Assembly: GCF_042677005.1 (NCBI RefSeq)
Contig: NZ_JBHTIF010000005.1
Location: forward strand, 215,038 to 279,037
Direction: 5' to 3'
Length of the DNA stretch: 64,000 nucleotides
Source: Lysobacter_I brunescens
Lineage (GTDB): Bacteria; Pseudomonadota; Gammaproteobacteria; Xanthomonadales; Xanthomonadaceae
Made by a program: the position numbers and the translations under genes. Below the pieces are notes generated by a model that was given only the letters and a program-made list of their open reading frames with translations, ran no database searches and was not told where the DNA came from. How positions within the stretch are numbered: position 1 is the first letter of the stretch; each line of letters opens with the position of its first letter. Below are positions 35,642 to 44,769 of this stretch, in pieces.

Positions 35642-36009
35642 TCCTCGTCGGTCCGCACCCGGGAGGCAGACCCGCGCTGCCTGCGCGACAGACCGACGCC
35701 CAGGGCTGCTGCCGTGGCGACGACGACCGCCGCGAGCATCGGCTTGCGCTTGAGCGCACGCACCGCGCCGAGCGCAAAGGCCGCAGCCCAGGGTTTGCGC
35801 ACCAGGCTTGCGATCAGGCCCACCCAGCCGCTGCGGCCGGTCACGGCGGCGCCGATGCCGCCGGCGATGTTCGAGAAGCTGCGCAGGCGTTCGGCACCGC
35901 CGCGCACGTCGCGGATCGCCGACACCAGTTCGGCGCGTTCCACGCCGGCGCGCATGCGGAGCATCTCCATGCGCAGTCGACGCAATTGGGTCTGGTCGTC
36001 GCGACTCAT
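35626..36009 (-). CDS. Small YqjK-like hypothetical protein, 127 aa
   Basis: Third gene of a yqjD-yqjE-yqjK-like set. The N-terminal part is a charged helix (RRLRMEMLRMRAGVERAELV), followed by a Gly/Ala-rich middle. A hydrophobic segment lies near residues 88-106 (PMLAAVVVATAAALGVGL) before an Arg-rich end. Similarity to YqjK is judged from position and composition rather than clear motifs. The ATG at 36009 overlaps the yqjE-like stop as ATGA. Confidence 0.7.
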   Translation of the reverse strand: MSRDDQTQLRRLRMEMLRMRAGVERAELVSAIRDVRGGAERLRSFSNIAGGIGAAVTGRSGWVGLIASLVRKPWAAAFALGAVRALKRKPMLAAVVVATAAALGVGLSRRQRGSASRVRTDEDYGAG

Positions 36010-36401
36010 GCCTCGTCTCCCGGGTCACGCCGCGGGCGGGCGGCGAAGACCGCATCGCGGTCGCTCGCCAACTCGCGCAGGGTTTCCGAGAGCAGAGGCG
36101 GCGTGGCGGCGTGCTCGACGGCCAGGGTCCGGAAGACCCAGGCCGCGAGCAGCGTGTACACCAGCGCCAGCGCGACCAGCGTGCCCCAGCCGAACTTCGG
36201 CCACAGCGCCACGGTGAGCAGCGCCGAAATGACGATCAGCGCGAGCATCGCGAGCACCGCGCCGAGCAGCGCGAGCACGATCCAGCGCAGGAAGCGCGTG
36301 CGCGCTTCGGCCAGTTCGAGGGTCGCGAACTCGACGCGGGACAGCAGCAGGGTGACCAGCGCCGCCGGGAGGCGGCGCAGGGCATCGACCGGGGAAGCCA
36401 C
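36006..36401 (-). CDS. Phage-holin-like membrane protein (YqjE family)
   Basis: A 131-residue protein with an amphipathic N terminus and two transmembrane segments (about 40-68 and 75-94), the plan of YqjE/holin superfamily III-like proteins. The GTG at 36401 is the only sensible start after the upstream gene's stop at 36413. In enterobacteria yqjD and yqjE are stationary-phase induced; the ribosome-binding YqjD homologue is immediately upstream here. Confidence 0.82.
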   Translation of the reverse strand: MASPVDALRRLPAALVTLLLSRVEFATLELAEARTRFLRWIVLALLGAVLAMLALIVISALLTVALWPKFGWGTLVALALVYTLLAAWVFRTLAVEHAATPPLLSETLRELASDRDAVFAARPRRDPGDEA

Positions 36402-36412
36402 GGCGACGCGAC

Positions 36413-36724
36413 TCAGCGGCGCGAGACGAGCAGGCCGACGAGGAAACCGACGCCCGCCGCAATCCCGATGGCGCCCCAGGGATGCTCGTGGACGAAGTTG
36501 TCGGTGGCGCGGGCGGCCGCCCTGGTGTTGTTGGCGACGGCGGTCTGCGCATCCTGGAGACGATGCTTGGCGCGACCGAGGGCTTCGGCGGCGCGTGCGC
36601 GCAGGGCCTGGGCGCGTTCGCCGGTGGCGTTGGCGGCCTCGTCGAGGATGGCTTCGACATCTTCCAGGACGACCTTTGCGTCGGTCACGAGATCTTCGGT
36701 GTCCAGGTAATGGTTCTTCGACAT
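36413..36724 (-). CDS. DUF883 family protein (YqjD/ElaB-like)
   Basis: A 103-residue protein with a long charged helix (about 10-75, acidic then Ala/Arg-rich) and a C-terminal membrane anchor (GAIGIAAGVGFLVGLLVSRR, about 84-103). Family members anchor ribosomes at the inner membrane in stationary phase in E. coli. The ATG at 36724 follows AGGAGAG. It leads the yqjD-E-K-like operon. About 110 bases separate it from the ATPase gene, with a 12-base palindrome CCCCGATCGGGG at 36779-36790. Confidence 0.9.
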   Translation of the reverse strand: MSKNHYLDTEDLVTDAKVVLEDVEAILDEAANATGERAQALRARAAEALGRAKHRLQDAQTAVANNTRAAARATDNFVHEHPWGAIGIAAGVGFLVGLLVSRR

Positions 36725-36834
36725 GCGGACTCTCCTTGCGTTGGGGGAAATGGCGAGCGGCTCGTCCGTCGAGCATACCCCCGATCGGGGCCGCACGTGG
36801 CCGGACCGTTCAGACTCCGATCATCAAACGGTGA

Positions 36835-38325
36835 TCAGGGACTGCCCGGCGTGCCCAGCCGCGCGCGCAGGAAGGCCATCGTCGCCTCCACGCTCTCCTC
36901 GCCGCGCTCGATCAGATCGTCGACGACCAGCTCGACCAGGTCCTCGCGGCTGCGGCCATGCAGCTCCAGCGCCTTCTCGATCCGGCCGAACAGCACCTTG
37001 CCGGTGGCATCGCCGTTCGCGCAGTCGGTTCGGTAGTCGCGCACCAGGTCCGCGAGCACGATCTTCGGCAGCAGGTAGTCGTTGATGCGGCGATGCAGCG
37101 CGATGTCGAGCCGGTCGGCGAGCCGCGCCTTGAGGAACTTCTCCAGGCTCTTCACCGGCAGGAATTCGATCTCGCCGAGGATGCCCGGGCCGAAGCGCGC
37201 GGCGTAGCGCGGCACGTCGCCCTGCACGTCGCGGTCGAGCACGGCGATCACCTGCGCCGGACGGCCGAGCAGGTTGTTGCCGGCGATGTCGTTGAGCAGG
37301 CGGATCACGTTCTGCCAGTCGCCGCAGGGCATCACGTGGACCAGCTTGCTGTCGCGCAGGCGCAGCCGATTGATCAGCCGGTCGGCCATGCGCTTGCCGA
37401 GGTCGTCTTCGACCAGCACGACGGTGTCGTAGCCGGCATGGTCGTAGACGATCTTGGTCGCGTAGTACGGGTGACAGGGATGCACGACCTCGATCGAATC
37501 GTCGGCCATGCGTTCGAGGAAGAAGGTGTTGCGCGGCCCGGCCTCGCGGATCAGCTCGACAGAATGCGTGCCGACGAAGATCGCCATGTTGTATTCGATC
37601 GCGACCTTGCGCAGCAGCGCGGTCAGGCGGACCAGCGCGGCCGGATGCAGGGCGAACTCGATCTCGTCGAGCAGGAAGATGCAGGGCTTGTTGACGTTGC
37701 CGCGATCGCGGATGCGCAGGTCGATCGAATGCAGCAGCGTGATCAGCAGGTTCTCGCCGGTGGACATCTGCGACTTGCCGATCAGCTCGTCGCCGCGCCG
37801 ATAGAAGTACGGCGGCGCCTTGAAACCGTACTTGCGCCGCGACAGCTCGGGATCCAGCGTGTACAGCCTGGGATGGCGATTGCGGTCGTTGTGCAGCACC
37901 AGGCCCAGGTGCTCGCGCACGAAGTCGCTGCTCTCGACGAAGTCGGCCGGATCCACGCCCGCGAGCTTGCCGATCGTGTCGAAGCTGTTTTCCTTGAAGC
38001 GGTTGCCGAAGATCAGACTGCCTTCGTAGAAGCCCTTGATCTGGATGCCGCCCTTGAGCCGCCACGCGCGTCCGTCGGCGCGCAGCGAATACTGCTCGCT
38101 GCCGTAGCGCACCTCGATGCCGGCATCCACGACGGACGGCTTGCCGAAGTAGCGCTCGTAGCGGGTGCGGAAGAACACGGTCGCGACCGCCGCCATCAGC
38201 GTGCTCTTGCCGGCGCCGTTCTGCCCGGCGATCACGTAGAGCCCGCGCTTGAGCGGCAGATCGATGCGCAGGCGCGCGATCGACTTGAGATCGCGAATGT
38301 CGATTTCGAGGATGGGTTCGATCAT
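36835..38325 (-). CDS. OLD-like ATPase with Toprim-like C-terminal region
   Basis: A 496-residue soluble protein with an ABC/SMC-type ATPase domain. Walker A is GQNGAGKST (about 34-42), a STGE-containing signature stretch is near 195, and Walker B is CIFLLDEIEFALHP (about 214-227), followed by the switch His in FVGTHSVELI. The C-terminal third has an acidic VVLVEDDLGKRM (about 301-312) and VIAVLDRDVQGD (about 359-370), matching the Glu and DxD of a Toprim nuclease. This is the layout of OLD-family nucleases. ATG at 38325 chosen by the start of the conserved domain; a longer N terminus is possible. It lies 22 bases after the glnE stop. Repair or phage defence are both conceivable. Confidence 0.75.
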   Translation of the reverse strand: MIEPILEIDIRDLKSIARLRIDLPLKRGLYVIAGQNGAGKSTLMAAVATVFFRTRYERYFGKPSVVDAGIEVRYGSEQYSLRADGRAWRLKGGIQIKGFYEGSLIFGNRFKENSFDTIGKLAGVDPADFVESSDFVREHLGLVLHNDRNRHPRLYTLDPELSRRKYGFKAPPYFYRRGDELIGKSQMSTGENLLITLLHSIDLRIRDRGNVNKPCIFLLDEIEFALHPAALVRLTALLRKVAIEYNMAIFVGTHSVELIREAGPRNTFFLERMADDSIEVVHPCHPYYATKIVYDHAGYDTVVLVEDDLGKRMADRLINRLRLRDSKLVHVMPCGDWQNVIRLLNDIAGNNLLGRPAQVIAVLDRDVQGDVPRYAARFGPGILGEIEFLPVKSLEKFLKARLADRLDIALHRRINDYLLPKIVLADLVRDYRTDCANGDATGKVLFGRIEKALELHGRSREDLVELVVDDLIERGEESVEATMAFLRARLGTPGSP

Positions 38326-38347
38326 GAATGGGTCCAGTGCGTCGCGA

Positions 38348-41170
38348 TCAAGCCGGCACGCCGGCATCGGCCAGGCCGAACGCCGCGCAGGCCTCGCGCA
38401 CCGTGCGGCGCGCGGACTCCAGCGCTTCGGTGGGCGCGACGATCCGCGCGCGGCGGTCCAGCGTGCACATCAGGCCGGCGCGGACCAGGACTTCGTGCGC
38501 AGCGCGCAGGCCGGTGGCGCACGCATCGTCAAACAGTCCCTCGCCGCGCAGCGCGTCGATCAGCCCGGGCGTGTCGCGTGGACGGAGCAGCGCCGGCCGC
38601 ACCGCGCCATCGCGCAGGACGAGGTACTGCAGGAGGAATTCGAGGTCGACCAGGCCGCCCTCGCCCTGCTTGAGATCGAAGCGCTCCGGCGTGGAGCGGT
38701 CGAGTTCTGCGCGCATCCGCGCACGCATCGCGCGCACGTCCTCGCGCAGCGCGGATGGTTCACGCGCACGGGCGAGGATCTGGTCACGCACGCATTCGAG
38801 CGCGTCACGCAGCGCGGGATCTCCGGCGATGGCATGGGCGCGGACCAGCGCCTGGTGCTCCCAGGTCCAGGCGCGGTGGCGCTGGTAGTCCTCGAAGCGT
38901 TCCAGCGTCGAGACGAGCAGGCCCTTGGCGCCGTCCGGGCGCAGGCGCACGTCGACGTCGTAGAGTCGGCCCGCGCCGGTGGGCGCACCGAGCAGGGCCA
39001 CGATCTTCTGCGCCAGGCGCGCGCTCCAGCGCGCGGCGTCGACCGGACGCGCGCCTTCGGACATCGCATCGGCCGGCGCGTCGTAGACGAAAACGACATC
39101 GAGATCGGAACCGAAGCCGAGTTCGCGCCCGCCCAGGCTGCCGTAGCCGAGCACCGCGAACTCCGCCTGCGGAATGCAGCCGTGCTGCGCTTCCAGTTCG
39201 CGCAACGCGAGCGTGCAGACCGCTGCGAGGATCGCATCGGCGAGCGCCGCGAGCATGCGTGCACTGGCGACGCCGTCCTGGCGACCGTCGAGGCAGGCCA
39301 GCGCAATGCGGAAACCGAAGGCCTGGCGCACTTCGTTGAGGGCGAGCAACGCGCCTTCGGAATCGTCCTGCTGCAGCGCCTGCGTGCAGGCCTGAGCGAA
39401 CGCGTCCGACTGCGGCAGCGGGCCGGCGACGCGCATGTCGAGCAGTTCGTCGAGCAGCAGCGGATGCGCGGCCAGGCGTTCGCCGAGCAGCGCGCTGCGC
39501 GCGAGCACGTCGACCAGCCGGGTCAATGCGGCCGGCTGCTCGTCGAGCAGCGCCAGATAGCTGGCACGACGCAGGATCGCATGCAGCACCGCAAGCAGGC
39601 GGCGCAGCGCGAGCAGCGGCTCGGGCGAGGTCGCGACCGTGGCCATCAGCGCCGGCATCAGCCGATCGAGGCGACCGCGCGCGGCGTCGGACAGGTCGCG
39701 CACGCCGGGCGCGCGCGCGAAGTCGCGCAGGGCCTGATCGACGGCCTCGACATCGGCGAAACCGGCGTCGGCCAGCGCATCGCGCGGCGTGTCCTCGGCG
39801 CCGTCGCGCAGGGCGCGCCAGTACAGCACCAATGCATCGGGCTGCGCGGCACGCCGGCGCGGCGCCAGCAGGGCCTCGAATTCGCGGCCGACGCGCTCGC
39901 GATGCATCTGCAGCCGCGCGTGCAGCGCTGGCCAGTCGGGTTCGCCGAGGCTGCGCGCCAGTCGCTCGCGTTCGAGCGGATCCTCGGGCAGGCGCTGCGT
40001 CTGCGCGTCGCGCAGCATCTGCAGGCGGTTCTCCAGCACGCGCAGGAAGCGATACGCGGCGAGCAGGGCCTCGCAGGCCTCGTCATCGAGGTGGCGCGCA
40101 TCGCGCAACGCGCGCAACGCGACCTGCAGCCGACGCTCGCGCAGCGCGGGCTCGCGACCGCCGCGGATCAGCTGCAGCGCCTGGGCCAGGAATTCGACTT
40201 CGCGGATCCCGCCGGGTCCGCGCTTGATGTCGTCGGCGAGGTCCTTGCGCGCGACTTCGGCGGCGATGGTCGCCTTCATCTCGCGCAGGCCGTCGAGCGC
40301 GCCGTAGTCGAGATAGCGGCGGTAGACGAACGGCCGCAGGGCCTGCAGGAAACGCTCGCCGGCCTCGATGTCGCCGGCCACGGCGCGCGCTTTCTGCCAG
40401 GCATAGCGTTCCCAGTCGCGGCCGTCGCGCTGGAAGTACTGCTCCATCGCGGAAAAGCTCAGCGCAATCCGCCCGGCGCTGCCGAACGGACGCAGGCGCA
40501 GGTCGACGCGATGGCAGAAGCCTTCTGCGGTGACTTCGTCGAGCAGCTTCGCGAGCTGCTGGCCGAGCCGCGCGAAATAGTCCTCGGCGGCGAGCGCGCG
40601 CGTTCCGTCGCTGTCGCCGTCGTGCTCGTAGGCGTAGACGAGGTCCACGTCGGAGCTGAAGTTGAGTTCGCCGCCGCCGAGCTTGCCCAGCGCGTAGACC
40701 ACCAGCCGCACCGGATGGCCGTCGACGTCGCGCACGGTGCCGAAGCGCTGCGCGAATTCCGCCTCCAGCGCCTCCAGCGCGATGCGCAGGCAGGTTTCGG
40801 CCAGCTGCGACACACCGGAGAGCGTCTGGTCCAGCGTGTCCAGGCCCTGCACGTCGCGCCAGATCAGGCGCACCGATTCCGCGCGGCGATGGCGACGCAG
40901 CAGCGTGCCCCAGTCGGTGCGCAGGGCGGGGTCGAGCACCGGCGGCGCGGCGGGCATCGCGCCGCCATCGGCGAGCAGGCCCGGCAGCAGCGCCGGCTGC
41001 TGCACGCAGACGTCGATCGCGAAGTCGCTGGCCAGCGCCAGCGCACGCACCTGCGCGAGCAGGTCGGCGTCGTCGAACGGCAGGTCGGGAAGCGCCTGGC
41101 GCAGGCGCGAGAGCGCGCGGTCGAGGTGGGCATCCAGCGCGGTGGTCGGGGGGTCGGAAGCGTGGCTCAT
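38348..41170 (-). CDS. glnE: Glutamine synthetase adenylyltransferase/deadenylylase
   Basis: Bifunctional enzyme of 940 residues that adds or removes AMP on glutamine synthetase in response to PII, setting nitrogen assimilation. Two nucleotidyltransferase domains are seen. The N-terminal deadenylylase has LGKLGGGELNFSSDVDLVY (about residue 160), and the C-terminal adenylylase has GYGSLGGRELGFGSDLDVV (about residue 673). Each is followed by an HD-less helical domain, and the conserved GPGGIREVEFLAQ is near 325. ATG at 41170. No other nitrogen genes are in the window. Confidence 0.96.
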   Translation of the reverse strand: MSHASDPPTTALDAHLDRALSRLRQALPDLPFDDADLLAQVRALALASDFAIDVCVQQPALLPGLLADGGAMPAAPPVLDPALRTDWGTLLRRHRRAESVRLIWRDVQGLDTLDQTLSGVSQLAETCLRIALEALEAEFAQRFGTVRDVDGHPVRLVVYALGKLGGGELNFSSDVDLVYAYEHDGDSDGTRALAAEDYFARLGQQLAKLLDEVTAEGFCHRVDLRLRPFGSAGRIALSFSAMEQYFQRDGRDWERYAWQKARAVAGDIEAGERFLQALRPFVYRRYLDYGALDGLREMKATIAAEVARKDLADDIKRGPGGIREVEFLAQALQLIRGGREPALRERRLQVALRALRDARHLDDEACEALLAAYRFLRVLENRLQMLRDAQTQRLPEDPLERERLARSLGEPDWPALHARLQMHRERVGREFEALLAPRRRAAQPDALVLYWRALRDGAEDTPRDALADAGFADVEAVDQALRDFARAPGVRDLSDAARGRLDRLMPALMATVATSPEPLLALRRLLAVLHAILRRASYLALLDEQPAALTRLVDVLARSALLGERLAAHPLLLDELLDMRVAGPLPQSDAFAQACTQALQQDDSEGALLALNEVRQAFGFRIALACLDGRQDGVASARMLAALADAILAAVCTLALRELEAQHGCIPQAEFAVLGYGSLGGRELGFGSDLDVVFVYDAPADAMSEGARPVDAARWSARLAQKIVALLGAPTGAGRLYDVDVRLRPDGAKGLLVSTLERFEDYQRHRAWTWEHQALVRAHAIAGDPALRDALECVRDQILARAREPSALREDVRAMRARMRAELDRSTPERFDLKQGEGGLVDLEFLLQYLVLRDGAVRPALLRPRDTPGLIDALRGEGLFDDACATGLRAAHEVLVRAGLMCTLDRRARIVAPTEALESARRTVREACAAFGLADAGVPA

Positions 41171-41210
41171 GCGCCGATTGTGGCATCCCGGCGGGCGCGC
41201 TCCGCGCAAA

Positions 41211-41244
41211 TAAAAAGCCCGCCCCGGTCGAACCGGTAGCGGGC
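41211..41244 (-). terminator. Rho-independent terminator upstream of glnE
   Basis: On the minus strand GCCCGC pairs with GCGGGC around an inner CCGG/CCGG stem and is followed by TTTTTA. It ends a transcript coming from the right, just before the glnE start at 41170. Confidence 0.8.
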
Positions 41245-41582
41245 CTGCTCCCTCCCCCACGTCGGGATGCCGGCGCATCCTGAAGGAAGGCTGAGGGCAA
41301 CGCACGCTGCAGTGCAAAATAGGACTCGACAGTTCAGCAATGGGCTGCAACAGATCTGCGTACACGATCGGAGGACAAGCGTTCCACGCAGCGTCCCGGC
41401 GGACGCACACGTCGACGACACCGCAGGACATGCGCATGCGCATCCACCATGCAGTCGTGCATCCAGACGAGGAAAACAGGGGGTTACGCGATGATGACGA
41501 TGCTCGTCACGGAACGAAACATCCGATGCGCAATCGTTGGCGTCTGCTCAAAACCTTTCCATGCCTCTCGCCGGTCCTGCGG
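41245..41582. other. Gene-free stretch between two hairpins
   Basis: Part of the 490-base gap between the LuxR-type gene and glnE. No convincing open frame; a plus-strand ATG at 41491 with a G-rich site upstream runs antisense into the regulator gene and looks fortuitous. Bounded by a strong hairpin on the right and a terminator on the left, so a small RNA or long 3' untranslated region is possible. Confidence 0.5.
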
Positions 41583-41628
41583 GTTGTGCCGCAGGCGCCC
41601 GTTGGGCGTCGGGCGCCTGCGGCACAAC
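41583..41628 (-). terminator. 18-base perfect hairpin after the LuxR-type gene
   Basis: The first arm (41583-41600) and second arm (41611-41628) are perfect 18-base inverted repeats around a 10-base loop. It lies 30 bases past the regulator stop on the minus strand, but no T-run follows, so it may stabilise or process RNA instead of terminating it. Confidence 0.55.
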
Positions 41629-41658
41629 GAAAGGGAGCGGGAAGCCTCGAACAGGCGC

Positions 41659-42432
41659 TCAGAGCAGCCCGAGCCTGCGCGCTTCGTGCAGCGCCTGCGG
41701 CAGGCTGTTCACCGACAGCTTCTCGTAGAGCCTGCGCACGTGGGTGTAGACGGTGGAGACCTGCACGCCCAGCAACCGCGCCGCCTGGGTGAACGTGCAG
41801 CCCTGGTCGGCCAGCACGATGATTTCGCGCTCGCGCGCGGTGAGGCGGATGGCCGTGGCGGGCATCTCGTGCATCGCGTGCCCGGGCGCGGTGTCCGCAG
41901 GTGCCCGGCAGGTCGCGCGGGCGTGGGCGACGAGCGCCCGGACGGCGGTGGCGGTGAGCGCGGGCATGCCCGAAGCGGCGGCCCGCAACGCCCGGGCCAG
42001 TTCCTCGGAGCCGTCGTGCAGGTAGAGCACGCCATCGGCGCCTGCGGCGATGGCACACAGCGACGTGCCTGCGTCCGTGTCGATGCAGACCGCAAGGCGC
42101 CGCCCTGCCCCGTCGTCGAGCGCCGCCAGCACGCGCGCTGCGGCGTCCCGACCGTCGACCGCGACCAGATGCAGGTCGGCCGGCGACGGCTCGGCGCTGT
42201 CGGGTACCCAGGGCCCCATCTCGATGCGTCCACCGGACGTCGAACAGGCACGCAGGGCCTCGATCAGCGGCACCGGCAGGCCGTGTGCGAATCCGCTGGC
42301 CCGAACACGGGGCCAGGCCGGCATGGAAGGGCGGCCATCCATGGCCTCCCCGGCAGCGTTCCCAGCTCCTTGCCCGGGCGCGCTGCCACCCGTCGCCTGC
42401 ATGTGCGGTGTCATTCCGATCCCTGGATCCAT
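41659..42432 (-). CDS. LuxR/NarL-type regulator with degenerate receiver-like domain
   Basis: A 257-residue DNA-binding regulator. The C-terminal helix-turn-helix is clear: LTAREREIIVLADQGCTFTQ and LLGVQVSTVYTHVRRLYEKL (about 190-245). The central part (about 75-165) resembles a response-regulator receiver but lacks an obvious phosphorylatable Asp motif; CIDTDAGTSL is the nearest. No sensor kinase gene adjoins it. The ATG at 42432 (MDPGIG) has AGGAG about ten bases upstream; starts at neighbouring ATGs are possible. Target genes unknown; the S9 peptidase lies behind its promoter side. Confidence 0.75.
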   Translation of the reverse strand: MDPGIGMTPHMQATGGSAPGQGAGNAAGEAMDGRPSMPAWPRVRASGFAHGLPVPLIEALRACSTSGGRIEMGPWVPDSAEPSPADLHLVAVDGRDAAARVLAALDDGAGRRLAVCIDTDAGTSLCAIAAGADGVLYLHDGSEELARALRAAASGMPALTATAVRALVAHARATCRAPADTAPGHAMHEMPATAIRLTAREREIIVLADQGCTFTQAARLLGVQVSTVYTHVRRLYEKLSVNSLPQALHEARRLGLL

Positions 42433-42620
42433 CGCGTCCCTGCTCCTCAGCGTTCCTGCATTGCCGGCGACCATCCCGGTCGCCCTGGTTCGCCACCGCG
42501 CATCCGCAGCGGCGGCAGACATCCTATGCGGGCCGCGTGACGCGTACAGCTGCGGACCCGGGGCGATTCCGGGACGAAATCGATCGAAGCCCCGCCGCAC
42601 GGGCGTTCCGCTGCCCCACG

Positions 42621-42647
42621 AAAAAGCCCCGCGTCGCCGCGGGGCTT
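42621..42647 (-). terminator. Rho-independent terminator after the S9 peptidase gene
   Basis: On the minus strand the 10-base stem AAGCCCCGCG/CGCGGGGCTT with a 4-base loop is followed by TTTC, about 30 bases past the peptidase stop. Confidence 0.88.
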
Positions 42648-42675
42648 GTCGGGAAGGGCTGCGCCCCCGATCCGC

Positions 42676-44769
42676 TCAGGACTTCGGCGGGTTGTAGGTG
42701 TCGAACCAGGCCTTGACCTGCTGATACCAGAAGACCGAGTTCTGCGGCTTGAGCACCCAGTGGTTCTCGTTCGGGTAGTACAGCAGCCGGGTCGGCACGC
42801 CCCGGTTGAGCAGGGTGTGGTAGAGCTCGAGGCCGTGGTTCACCGGCACGCGCAAGTCGGTCTGGCCGTGGACGACCAGGGTCGGGGTCTTGAACTTCGC
42901 GGCGGCCAGGTGCGGCGAGTTGCGCTCCAGCACCTCGCGGTTGCCCGGCTCCCAGTAGCCGCCGAAGCGCGGGGCCTCGGCCGAGAAGTCGGCGGCGTAC
43001 TGCGAGTACAGGTTGTAGACCGCGGCGTGCGCGACCAGGGCCTTGAACGGGTGTTCGCGGCCCAGCAACACCGTGGTCAGGTAGCCGCCGTAGCTGCCGC
43101 CGCCGGCGACCATGCGGTCGCGGTCGATCCACGGCTGGGCCTGAAACCACTCGGCGGCCTTGATCACGTCCTGGTAGGGCTGCTCGGCCCATTCGGGGTT
43201 GATCGAGTCGGCGAAGGCCTGGCCGAAGCCCGAGCTGCCGTGGAAGTTCGGCCAGGCGGTGACGTAGCCCCAGCTGCCGAAGACCTGGGCGTTCCAGCGG
43301 AAGGCCATGCCGTCGGTGATGGCGTTGTGCGGGCCGCCGTGGATCAGCATGAAGAACGGGTACTTCTTCGATTTGTCGAAGCCCGGCGGGTAGTTCACCC
43401 ACATCTGGATGTCGCGGCCGTTGGCGCCCTTGTAGGTCACCGACTCGTAGGTACCCAGGTCGGTGGCGGCGAGCAGGGCGTCGTTGATCGTCGACAGCTT
43501 GGTCGACGCGCCGGTCTTCGCATCGATGCGCACCAGGGTCGGCGGCTCGATGAAGCTCTCGCGCAGGCCGAACAGGCGGCCGTCGTCGGTGACGGCCAGC
43601 GAGCCGTGCGAGCGCTCGGCGGTGACCTTGCGCGGTGCGCCGTCCAGCGGCAGCTCGTACACGCGCACGGTGCCGGCATCGTCGATCGCACCGTACAGGC
43701 GGCGGCTGTCGGCGGCCCAGACCAGCCCGGCGGCGCTGCGGTCCCAGTCGGCGAACAGTTCGCGCGTGGTGCCGGCCTTGCGATCGAACACCATCAGCCG
43801 GCCCTTGTCGGCGTAGAAGCCGCGAATGCGCTGCTGGACGAAGCTCAGGTGGCGGCCATCCGGGCTGTACAGCGGCGACCCATCTCCGGCCTTGTTGTCG
43901 GCGGTGAGGTTGCGCGCCTGCTTGCCGCCGCTGCCGTCGGCCTCGATGGCGACCACGAACACGTCATTGTTGCTGCGGTTGATCGCCGGGTCGGCATCGG
44001 CGACGAAGGCCAGCTCGCGGCCGTCGGGCGACACCGCGAAATGCCCCCCCGCGCCCTGCACCGATCCGCGCGGCAACTGGTAGCCGCTGGGCTGGGTGAG
44101 CGCCCGGATCGCGGGCATCTCGGCATTCGCCGCCGCGTCGAAGGCGACCGAGAACACGTGGAACTGGCGCTCGTCGAGGTACTGGTCCCAGGCCGTCACC
44201 GGGCCGGCGTCCCAGACCATGCCGGTCATCTTGCGATCCTTGCGCTCGTCGAGGCGCTTGCCCTGCTCGGCCAGCGGCAGGTCGGCGAACACGCGCGAGA
44301 CGAAGGCCAGGCGCTTGCCGTCCTCGAACCACTTCGGACTCTGCACGCCGGTCGCCAGCTTCGTCAGCCGACGGGCCTCGCCGCCGCCCAGCGGCATGAC
44401 GTACAGCTGCGGCGCCTTGTCGTCGCCGCGCTGCGAGGTGAAGGCCACGTACTTGCCGTCCGGACTGATCGCCGGCGAGCCGTCGCTGGCGGCATCGGTG
44501 GTGAAGGCGCGCTGGCCGCTGCCGTCCGCATTCCAGACCCACAGATCGGAATAGGCCTTGTCCTCGTCCATCGCGAACCGGGTCACCGGCGCGATGATCG
44601 TGCGTCCATCGCGCGACACCGTCGGCGCGCCGATGCGCTGGAGCTTCCAGCTGCGCTCGACCGTGAACGGCTCCTTCTTCGCCTGCGCCATCGCCGCCGG
44701 CATCAGCGCCGACTGCGCGCCGATGCAGGCCAGCGCCAGCAGCGCGACCGCCATGTTTCGCATCACCAT
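42676..44769 (-). CDS. S9 family prolyl oligopeptidase/dipeptidyl peptidase, secreted
   Basis: A 697-residue serine peptidase with a signal peptide (about 1-28, ending MPAAMAQ). An N-terminal seven-bladed propeller shows WD40-like PD40 repeats (SPAISPDGKYVAFTS, GHFAVSPDGRELAFV, SPLYSPDGRHLSFV). The C-terminal alpha/beta hydrolase domain has the nucleophile in GGGSYGG (Ser about residue 559), the Asp in HGQTDLRV and the His in NENHWV. It trims short peptides in the periplasm or outside. The ATG at 44769 follows GGAGG at five bases. A single-gene unit with its own terminator; a DPP4/DPP5-like activity is likely but not specified. Confidence 0.93.
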   Translation of the reverse strand: MVMRNMAVALLALACIGAQSALMPAAMAQAKKEPFTVERSWKLQRIGAPTVSRDGRTIIAPVTRFAMDEDKAYSDLWVWNADGSGQRAFTTDAASDGSPAISPDGKYVAFTSQRGDDKAPQLYVMPLGGGEARRLTKLATGVQSPKWFEDGKRLAFVSRVFADLPLAEQGKRLDERKDRKMTGMVWDAGPVTAWDQYLDERQFHVFSVAFDAAANAEMPAIRALTQPSGYQLPRGSVQGAGGHFAVSPDGRELAFVADADPAINRSNNDVFVVAIEADGSGGKQARNLTADNKAGDGSPLYSPDGRHLSFVQQRIRGFYADKGRLMVFDRKAGTTRELFADWDRSAAGLVWAADSRRLYGAIDDAGTVRVYELPLDGAPRKVTAERSHGSLAVTDDGRLFGLRESFIEPPTLVRIDAKTGASTKLSTINDALLAATDLGTYESVTYKGANGRDIQMWVNYPPGFDKSKKYPFFMLIHGGPHNAITDGMAFRWNAQVFGSWGYVTAWPNFHGSSGFGQAFADSINPEWAEQPYQDVIKAAEWFQAQPWIDRDRMVAGGGSYGGYLTTVLLGREHPFKALVAHAAVYNLYSQYAADFSAEAPRFGGYWEPGNREVLERNSPHLAAAKFKTPTLVVHGQTDLRVPVNHGLELYHTLLNRGVPTRLLYYPNENHWVLKPQNSVFWYQQVKAWFDTYNPPKS

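Noticed and set aside
38249..41239. Long plus-strand open frame opposite glnE
   Set aside because: Shadow frame; glnE has all expected motifs on the other strand.
41491..42540. Plus-strand gene starting after a G-rich site
   Set aside because: It runs antisense through the regulator gene, with Arg-rich sequence and no recognisable domain.
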